Assembly (NCBI RefSeq): GCF_004769405.1
Contig: NZ_RQES01000019.1
Location: 496,001 to 560,000 of the forward strand
Direction: 5' to 3'
Source of the DNA: Leptospira selangorensis
GTDB taxonomy: Bacteria > Spirochaetota > Leptospiria > Leptospirales > Leptospiraceae
DNA length: 64,000 nucleotides
Made by a program: the position numbers and the translations under genes. Each line of letters opens with the position of its first letter. Position 1 is the stretch's first letter. This document shows positions 58,281 to 64,000 of this stretch, piece after piece. The notes below the pieces were generated by a model that ran no database searches, had not been told where the DNA came from, and saw nothing but the letters and a program-made list of their open reading frames with translations.

Positions 58281-58294
58281 ATTTGGAGAGAATT

Positions 58295-60514
58295 ATGAAT
58301 TATCGGTCAGTACGAAGGTCTGTATTCAGCTTCGTAGTATGTACGATGTTTTTCGCAGGAAGTGCATCCGTATTTGCGGATCCTTATTGGGGAACATTCA
58401 AGAAGGATAGCTGTACGTCAATTTTCCCAGGAAAACGTCAGTATTCAGCAATCCTTTACGGGATCCCTTCGGGCCAGAGCTGGGAAACTACCTGCGCGAA
58501 TATGGGAGCAACCATTAACGGCCAAGTATTTACTAAGCCTAGTCGTTGTAAGAACACCGGTTTGAATATGTGGGGAGAATTCGATGTACTCGATGACTCT
58601 TGCGAGGCAAACTGGTCTGCTACAGACGATGGCGGAGCTTATAACTGGACTCATAAGAATGATGGTTGCCAAACCTCTGGAACGTATGCGGGCAAAAGAA
58701 AATATTCTTCCCGTATTTGGAACGTAGTAGGGATCACTTGGGAAGCAGCTTGTGCTCAATTGCCTATTACTATCGCGGGTAAAACTTATACAACCCCAAC
58801 AAAATGTGTGAATACCAGCACCACAGGAATGTGGGGAGAATGGTATGTTGCAGATTCAAGTTGTGAGTCCGCTCCAAAAGCATATGCAAGAGGTGCTCAA
58901 GATTCTCTCAAAAGAACAGGAACTCTTTCCGGTTATGTGGATCTTCATACTCACCCAATGGCTCACCTAGGTTTCGGAGGAGTGATCTTCCACGGTGCTC
59001 CTTATGGAGAACCGGCAACTGCACTCGCAGATTGCCCTAGTATGTCTAACGAAGGCCACTCTGCAGGACACTCCAGAGTAGAAGCAATCGTTCAAGACGA
59101 TATTATTGGAGCTCTACTTTCTACAGCAAAACATGATAATAGAGGATACGCAAGTTTCCCTTATTGGCCTGCAAACAATAGCTACACTCACCAAACAATG
59201 TATTATGAGTGGATCAAACGTGCCTACGAAGGTGGTTTGAGAACTATGGTTGTCCTTGCTGTAAACGGTGATTATATGTTCGGAGCAACTGATAACGGTC
59301 TTCCGGATATTATCAAAGGTATCGCAATCGCAACTGATCCGGTTTATGATCTAAACGACATGAACACTTTACGTCGTCAGACCCAAGCTGTATATGATAT
59401 GCAAACTTGGATCGATCAGAAGAGTGGTGGAGCGGGACTTGGATGGTTCCGTATCGTAAAATCTCCTTCAGAAGCACAAAGTGTAATCGCTGCCGGTAAA
59501 CTCGCAGTGGTTTTAGGTGCAGAAGTAGATTACCTAGTAGATTGTACAACCACAACTTGTACTGACTCTATGATCACTCAAGGTGTTCAAGCAATGTATG
59601 ACGCAGGTTTACGTTATATCTTCCCAATTCACTTGAAAACCAACGGATTCGGTGGAGCAGGTCTCTATAATATCCTTGGAAGTGGAACTAAGTATGATTG
59701 TAAACATTACGGACAAGACTGTAACGTTGCAGGTTTAACTTCTTACGGACCTAAGATCATGAAAGCCCTAATGCAAAAAGGGATGATCATTGATGTGGGT
59801 CATATGTCCGCAAGATCCTTGGAAGGAGCTCTGACTTACGCAGAACAACAAGCTTATCCGGGTATTGTTACCGGTCACACAGGTGTATACGATATGGCGA
59901 ACAAAGGAAATCGTCATGAGGCGAACCCAACAGGTGCCGCCCTCAAACGTATCATTGCACTCGGTGGAATGATCGGACTAATCCCAGGACAAGGAAATCT
60001 GGATGAAGTAGGAGAGTGGAGACAAAACTCTGATGGTTCTTATATCTCCCATGCTTGCGGAGGAACCACCCAGACATTTGCACAATCCTATCAGTATCTT
60101 AGAAATCTGATCGGAGACCAAGCTTATGACGGAAGAATTTCTGTCGGAACCGACTTTAACGGATTCGCTCATATGCCTGGACCTCGTTATGGAACTCGTG
60201 CATGTCCAGGAGGAGTGTCTACAATCGCTCAACCTGATTCTGCTAAAGTAGGATATCCATTTGCTCCGGATGCTTCCATTAGAAAAGCTGCAACTCTTTC
60301 AGCTCTTCCTTCTCTTGGAAAATATACATTCGGGAACAGGACTTTCGACTTTAATACGGAAGGAGCTTCCCATATTGGGCTTATGCCTGACTTCTTTGAA
60401 GATTTAAGACAGCAAGGACTCAAACGTTCCGATCTGGAACCGGTTTATCGTTCTGCTGACTTCTTCACTACTATGTGGCAGAATGCGGTCACAAGAGGTG
60501 CAAGCATCCAATAA
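58295..60514 (+). CDS. Secreted M19-like amidohydrolase with two N-terminal four-Cys modules (cassette copy 1)
   Basis: 739 residues from ATG 58295, chosen since GGAGAG is 5 bp upstream and it begins a signal peptide (RSVFSFVVCTMFFAGSASVFA). Residues about 28-105 and 112-190 are two copies of a four-Cys module: GKRQYSAILYG, SGQSWETTCANMG, MWGEFDVLDDSC versus GKRKYSSRIWN, GITWEAACAQL, MWGEWYVADSSC. The C-terminal domain has His218/His220 (VDLHTHP), Glu in VLGAEVDYLVDC, IDVGHMS, VTGHTG and ISVGTDFNGF, matching the metal sites of membrane dipeptidases (M19), though the first motif is HxH and not the usual HxD. Expected to be an exported dipeptidase or amidohydrolase; substrate unknown. Confidence 0.75.
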   Translation: MNYRSVRRSVFSFVVCTMFFAGSASVFADPYWGTFKKDSCTSIFPGKRQYSAILYGIPSGQSWETTCANMGATINGQVFTKPSRCKNTGLNMWGEFDVLDDSCEANWSATDDGGAYNWTHKNDGCQTSGTYAGKRKYSSRIWNVVGITWEAACAQLPITIAGKTYTTPTKCVNTSTTGMWGEWYVADSSCESAPKAYARGAQDSLKRTGTLSGYVDLHTHPMAHLGFGGVIFHGAPYGEPATALADCPSMSNEGHSAGHSRVEAIVQDDIIGALLSTAKHDNRGYASFPYWPANNSYTHQTMYYEWIKRAYEGGLRTMVVLAVNGDYMFGATDNGLPDIIKGIAIATDPVYDLNDMNTLRRQTQAVYDMQTWIDQKSGGAGLGWFRIVKSPSEAQSVIAAGKLAVVLGAEVDYLVDCTTTTCTDSMITQGVQAMYDAGLRYIFPIHLKTNGFGGAGLYNILGSGTKYDCKHYGQDCNVAGLTSYGPKIMKALMQKGMIIDVGHMSARSLEGALTYAEQQAYPGIVTGHTGVYDMANKGNRHEANPTGAALKRIIALGGMIGLIPGQGNLDEVGEWRQNSDGSYISHACGGTTQTFAQSYQYLRNLIGDQAYDGRISVGTDFNGFAHMPGPRYGTRACPGGVSTIAQPDSAKVGYPFAPDASIRKAATLSALPSLGKYTFGNRTFDFNTEGASHIGLMPDFFEDLRQQGLKRSDLEPVYRSADFFTTMWQNAVTRGASIQ

Positions 60515-60543
60515 AGAAATCTAACGAAATAGATTTTTCTTAA

Positions 60544-60572
60544 GCCCGCCAAACCCTGCGGGCTTTTTTTTA
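60544..60572 (+). terminator. Intrinsic terminator after cassette copy 1
   Basis: GCCCGC (60544-60549) and GCGGGC (60558-60563) form the stem and nine T follow. It overlaps the stop codon of the minus-strand regulator gene. Confidence 0.85.
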
Positions 60573-61277
60573 ACCTAACATATCTTTTAGAGTATTATAA
60601 TTTGATCTAGATAAGGCAACTTCTGCGGAATCGCCCAGAAGGACTTTAAAATGATTTCCTTTGCCGTGTAGGATCTTTTTTACTTCGGAAAGATTAATTA
60701 TAAAAGATCTATGAGAACGGAAAAAATCAGAATTCAATTCAGCTAGAACAGATTCCATTGTTTTACGTATCAGTTCTTTGCGACCTGACTTAAGATGAAT
60801 CTCAGTAAAATTGCCAGAGGCCTCTAAATATAGAATATCCTGAAAACGGATCACTTCTATCATTCCGTCTTTTTTTAAGGAAATACTATTCTTACGCATA
60901 GAATCCGCCTTAGAAGCGGAGGCAGACTTCATACGATCTATGGCTGCTATAAATCTTTCTCTAGTGAATGGTTTGGCCACAAAATCCAAAACACCAAAAT
61001 CAAATGCGCTTACCGCATTTTGTTTATCAGAAGAGATCACGATCGTATAGAATGAATCTTTTTCAGGAAGTTTTAATATTTCATAACCTGATTGCCCCTT
61101 TAGATTAATATCCAAGAGAAGAAGGTCGATTGGATTTTCTTTAATACTATAGAGTGCAGGAGTCAATTCATCGAATGTTTTGAGAGATACTAGGCTTTTT
61201 CCGAATGCTTCTCTACAATAATGCTGGATGGTTCTTGCCATCAGCTTATCATCCTCAACTAGAACAGCTCTCACCAT
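60570..61277 (-). CDS. LytTR-family response regulator
   Basis: 235 residues, ATG start. The receiver domain has VLVEDDKLM, the phospho-Asp in LLLLDINLKG, VISSDK and VAKPF (Lys). The C-terminal LytTR domain has IRFQDILYLEASGNFTEIHLKSGRKELIRKTMESVLAEL, FFRSHRSFIINLSEV and LSRSNYNTLKDML, so DNA contacts are by the beta-rich LytTR fold. It belongs with the kinase gene upstream on the same strand (33 bp gap). The usual targets are direct repeats in promoters; the two flanking cassettes are candidates, as inference. Confidence 0.92.
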   Translation of the reverse strand: MVRAVLVEDDKLMARTIQHYCREAFGKSLVSLKTFDELTPALYSIKENPIDLLLLDINLKGQSGYEILKLPEKDSFYTIVISSDKQNAVSAFDFGVLDFVAKPFTRERFIAAIDRMKSASASKADSMRKNSISLKKDGMIEVIRFQDILYLEASGNFTEIHLKSGRKELIRKTMESVLAELNSDFFRSHRSFIINLSEVKKILHGKGNHFKVLLGDSAEVALSRSNYNTLKDMLG

Positions 61278-61310
61278 GCTTAGCGAGTTCTATAAAAAAT
61301 TCTTAAATGG

Positions 61311-62834
61311 TCAATCTGAAATTTTCATTCTAGAAAATAGAAGTGTGAATGTTGCTCCTTGTCCAGGTTTACTTTCCAAACTGATCTTTGCATTCAATAG
61401 TTCTACCAATCTATGAACCGCATAAAGTCCCACACCGCTAGAAGGTTCATTGCCTGTAGGTTTTGCAGAGAGTCTAGTGAATCTGGAGAATAAAAGTTTT
61501 TTATCTTCATCGGTGAATCCTTTTCCTTCGTCCCTGATCTGGATCTGTATGAAGTCACCCTGATCTTTGATCAATTTAGAATGAATGAATATAGAACCTC
61601 CCGGAGGAGAATATTTCACCGCATTTGAAACCAAATTATCTAGAATACTAGCTACTGCTTTTCTATCCGATCGGATCTTTAGATCTTCTTTATCGAATTG
61701 GGTATGAAATTGAATACGTTTTAGAGAAGCCTGGTAGTCGAAGTTTTGGATCGTAGATTTAATATAAGAATTAATATTAAAAATATCATAATCTATTTTA
61801 ATATTCTCAAAGCCGGAAGCAGCAATTCCCACAAGATCGTCGATATGTCCTAAAATTTTTCTAGAAGAACTTTCTATATCGGTAAGGATCTCTTTTTTTT
61901 CCTTATCCGAAAAAGATTTCAGATTTTTTCGTAGGATCGTGCTAATACTCATGATCCCAGACAGTGGACTTTTTAGATCATGAACCGCGATACTGATCAT
62001 ATCACTTTTATTTGTATCTTCTTCCCTTAATCTTTCGTTCAAACGAATGATCCTTTGGGTTTTGAGATACGTATTCGCCAAAGTTAAGAAGGATACACGA
62101 TCGAAAATTAAAATCAAAAATAAGGTCACGAGAGGGTTTTGCAAAAGTACAGGCTCTCTATTCCCGCTATAATAGATAAAACCGTATAGGATTGCATAAT
62201 TGATCGTGTAAATAAAATACTTGGTATGATCCGGAAATCTAAACATGATCGCAACACTGAACATCGCAGTGGAAAAAAGTGAGATCTCAGGAAGTCTAGG
62301 GAATACCACAACTGTGATACAAGTCCCGGTCAGGGAAAGAAGAAGCACCCCGATCCTACAAAACAATTTGATCCGATCCAGATCCGCTCTATGCAAACGG
62401 CCGGAATTCAAAAGTACGTTCATTGTAAGAAAAACTGCATAGAAGACCAGATCGAATAGGACAAATGAATTGTCCTTAGCATCCGAAAATGCATCGACTA
62501 GATCATAGAATGCAAAAGGTAAAATGATGACAGGAAGGATTAGATACACATACCTGAGTACGATCAGAATTTCAAGATACGCGTTCCTTGTGAATACCGG
62601 AGCAAAGTTTACGGAAGAAAGTATCTTTGCCTTTCTATACTGCCTGAGTGCAAAACGATAATTGAGCCCAAAAAGAAATCGAAGTAACGCCTGCATATTT
62701 CCAAATTTATCCCTTTCCCTTTTAAAAAACTCCCTTTTTTGTCCAATCATTCGATTTAGGAAAACTAGTGAAAAAACTTTGTCAAAAAGATGAATTAGAA
62801 AAGCCATAAATTCCAGAAAAAAGAATGTACTCAT
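61311..62834 (-). CDS. Multi-pass membrane sensor histidine kinase paired with the LytTR regulator
   Basis: 507 residues from ATG 62834; an upstream TTG at 62852 would lie above the candidate transcription start. The first about 265 residues have five or six membrane segments (for example LRYVYLILPVIILPFAFYDL, GRLHRAD loop, CRIGVLLLSLTGTCITVVVF). A linker with LNERLREEDTNKSDMIS leads to the kinase: H-box VHDLKSPLSGIMSI, N-box NLVSNAVKYSP, G-boxes RDEGKGFTDEDK and GVGLYAVHRLVELLNA. This is a HisKA-type kinase with no extracellular domain, so it may sense through its membrane part. Usual LytTR partners are HisK_5 or AgrC types, so this pairing is uncommon. Confidence 0.88.
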   Translation of the reverse strand: MSTFFFLEFMAFLIHLFDKVFSLVFLNRMIGQKREFFKRERDKFGNMQALLRFLFGLNYRFALRQYRKAKILSSVNFAPVFTRNAYLEILIVLRYVYLILPVIILPFAFYDLVDAFSDAKDNSFVLFDLVFYAVFLTMNVLLNSGRLHRADLDRIKLFCRIGVLLLSLTGTCITVVVFPRLPEISLFSTAMFSVAIMFRFPDHTKYFIYTINYAILYGFIYYSGNREPVLLQNPLVTLFLILIFDRVSFLTLANTYLKTQRIIRLNERLREEDTNKSDMISIAVHDLKSPLSGIMSISTILRKNLKSFSDKEKKEILTDIESSSRKILGHIDDLVGIAASGFENIKIDYDIFNINSYIKSTIQNFDYQASLKRIQFHTQFDKEDLKIRSDRKAVASILDNLVSNAVKYSPPGGSIFIHSKLIKDQGDFIQIQIRDEGKGFTDEDKKLLFSRFTRLSAKPTGNEPSSGVGLYAVHRLVELLNAKISLESKPGQGATFTLLFSRMKISD

Positions 62835-62854
62835 CTCCAAGAATACAAGCAATT

Positions 62855-62883
62855 ATCATAGTACGACCTGTTCTAGTTTATAA
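62855..62883 (-). promoter_or_regulatory. Candidate promoter of the kinase/LytTR operon
   Basis: On the minus strand TTATAA (62883-62878) and TATGAT (62860-62855) are 17 bp apart. Transcription near 62848 would put ATG 62834 about 14 nt inside. It lies back-to-back with the promoter of cassette copy 2, leaving about 107 bp between the -35 boxes. Confidence 0.45.
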
Positions 62884-62990
62884 TTTTATGACTTAAGTAC
62901 CGATTTTTATTCTTCTTTTGCTTTGCAAAAATTACTAGAGCATGTTTCCGAATATTTATAATATTTTTCTAATAAATAGTTACAAAGAAT

Positions 62991-63019
62991 TTGCATAAAG
63001 GATCGAAATGTAATATACT
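62991..63019 (+). promoter_or_regulatory. Short-leader promoter of cassette copy 2
   Basis: TTGCAT (62991-62996) and TATACT (63014-63019) have an optimal 17-bp spacer. The start ATG is at 63029, about 3 nt after the expected transcription start, with no ribosome binding site. An AATATTTATAATATT dyad lies at 62951-62965, about 33 bp before the -35 box. Confidence 0.6.
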
Positions 63020-63028
63020 GTTCGCCCG

Positions 63029-63571
63029 ATGCTATCTAAGAAAAACGCATTACTGGTTTCTTCTGCTTTTGCTCTAGTTGTTCTTATTTTTATTTTTACA
63101 AGAAGCCAGGATGGAGCCGCTCAATCCTCTTCCAAAAATATTTTTTCAGAAGGGCTCTCTATCTTTTCCGGATTTATCAGTTCGGGAACTTCTTCTACCC
63201 ATAACGAAGATAACGCAGTTGTATCTGCTTCCTTATTAAAGAGTGAAACTCCTGATAATCTATACTGGGTAGCTGTTGCTACTCCCCAAGACGCAGGAGA
63301 GAAAAAAGCACAGGAAGAACTTTTAGAAAGTTGGGCCACATTGTACGGAAAAATTTATTCCGGAAAAGCAACCCGCAAAGAAATCGATGAATATTATAAA
63401 GCACAGATAAAACTCCAGGAAGACCAACTGGAACTATTGCGCTTGATGGAAGAAAGATATCCAGAGCGCCTTGATGACGAAAAACGCAGAATGATCCTAG
63501 CCGGCAAAGAACTGTACGGCCAAAAGCTGAAAAACGTAACCGAAGAATACAAAAAACATATAAATCAGTAA
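63029..63571 (+). CDS. Membrane-anchored helical protein of unknown function (cassette copy 2)
   Basis: 180 residues, a paralogue of the protein encoded at 57729. The anchor is LLVSSAFALVVLIFIFT (about 8-26), followed by a Ser-rich linker and the conserved block from ASLLKSETPDNLYWVAVATP to RRMILAGKELYGQKLKNV. Identity appears high (well over half) in the C-terminal about 105 residues and low in the first 70. The next gene starts 17 bp after its stop codon. The gene keeps the cassette order of copy 1. Confidence 0.75.
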   Translation: MLSKKNALLVSSAFALVVLIFIFTRSQDGAAQSSSKNIFSEGLSIFSGFISSGTSSTHNEDNAVVSASLLKSETPDNLYWVAVATPQDAGEKKAQEELLESWATLYGKIYSGKATRKEIDEYYKAQIKLQEDQLELLRLMEERYPERLDDEKRRMILAGKELYGQKLKNVTEEYKKHINQ

Positions 63572-63587
63572 GTAGGGAGAGAAACGT

Positions 63588-64000
63588 ATGAAAACTCGGC
63601 TTTTACGAGGTCGTGCGTTAGGTGTCGTATTCCTAGCTGTTTTTGCTACGAGCACGTCCGTTTTCGGCGATCCATATTGGGGAACATTTAAGAAGGATGG
63701 TTGCACTGCAATTTTTCCTGGGAAACGTCAATATTCAGCAATCCTTTATGGGATTCCATCAGGACAGAGTTGGGAAACGACCTGTGCCAATATGGGAGCA
63801 ACCATTAATGGCCAAGTATTTACTAAGCCAAGTCGTTGCAAAAACACCGGATTCAATATGTGGGGAGAATTCGATCTAATCGAAGATTCTTGCGAAGCAA
63901 ACTGGGCTGCAACAGATGATGGTGGCGGTTATAACTGGACTCATAAGAATGATGGTTGCCAATCCTCAGGTACTTACGCGGGCAAAAGAAAATATTCTTC
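63588..64000 (+). CDS. Secreted M19-like amidohydrolase with four-Cys modules (cassette copy 2, 3' end outside window)
   Basis: The frame is open to the right edge, giving 137 codons of an apparently full-length paralogue. ATG 63588 follows AGGGAGAG by 5 bp. A signal peptide (RALGVVFLAVFATSTSVFG) and the first four-Cys module (KDGCTAIFPGKRQYSAILYG, SGQSWETTCANMG, MWGEFDLIEDSC) are visible, then the start of module 2 (KNDGCQSSGTYAGKRKYSS). It matches the copy at 58295 almost residue for residue over this range, and DNA identity is high too, so it is a recent or homogenised duplicate. The catalytic part is not in the window. Confidence 0.8.
   Translation, partial: MKTRLLRGRALGVVFLAVFATSTSVFGDPYWGTFKKDGCTAIFPGKRQYSAILYGIPSGQSWETTCANMGATINGQVFTKPSRCKNTGFNMWGEFDLIEDSCEANWAATDDGGGYNWTHKNDGCQSSGTYAGKRKYS

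Overview
The window is a stretch of a spirochaete chromosome, almost certainly genus Leptospira. The evidence is a periplasmic-flagellum FlaB core flagellin, an LPS pathway (KdsA, split HldE, LptCAB) in a double-membrane organism, a full type II secretion operon, a B12-dependent ribonucleotide reductase as the visible RNR, moderate-to-low GC, frequent TTG and GTG starts, and the dispersed palindromic TTTGCG/GCG-type intergenic repeats that I associate with leptospiral genomes. I cannot fix the species. No rRNA, phage, insertion sequence or CRISPR array was seen; there is one tRNA-Asn.

Layout. (1) 1-7900: the end of a PHP-type hydrolase, then a copper/silver resistance operon: small Cys/His protein, CusC-like outer-membrane channel, DUF3347 protein, CusB adaptor with its own metal-binding domain, CusA pump with the Met triad, and a bufferin-like (BufA2-type) Cys-rich metallophore. 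A small Lys-rich secreted protein follows. (2) 7900-12960: flaB on the minus strand with a structured leader, corrinoid adenosyltransferase, POT peptide transporter, NlpC/P60 hydrolase, a Lon-N-domain protein and a dispersed repeat. (3) 13000-30900: a long plus-strand run with almost no gaps: heptose activation (rfaE1, rfaE2), pyrG, kdsA, lptC-lptA-lptB, rpoN, hprK, HPr, an NtrY/NtrX-type two-component pair, a degenerate 4Fe-4S UDG-like protein, priA, fmt, a PASTA protein and rpe. (4) 31000-36830: the translation cluster rpsP-khpA-rimM-trmD-rplS, then rnhB, an unknown gene in the ylqG position, an FlhB-C-terminal-like protein, a degenerate HD-GYP protein, yraN and a small unknown protein. (5) 36850-39830: comM on the minus strand, a lipoprotein and a LysM/M23 cell-wall hydrolase. 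(6) 39916-52074: type II secretion genes gspC to gspN in one operon, then a TauE-like permease. (7) 53238-57123: nrdJ (minus strand) and tRNA-Asn. (8) 57124-64000: repeats, then a two-gene cassette (a membrane-anchored ~180-aa protein plus a secreted M19-like amidohydrolase with duplicated four-Cys modules) that occurs twice, the copies being separated by a minus-strand histidine kinase/LytTR regulator pair. The second copy runs off the window.

How they work together. Regions 3 and 6 supply envelope assembly: lipid A/core sugar synthesis, LPS export and protein export across the outer membrane. The rpoN-hprK-HPr-NtrYX block is a regulatory hub. Region 1 is a metal-defence unit that combines export with a sequestering peptide. 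Region 8 is the least explained and most unusual part: duplicated secreted enzymes with short-leader promoters around a sensor/LytTR pair. All functions are read from sequence motifs and memory of families; no database search was run.
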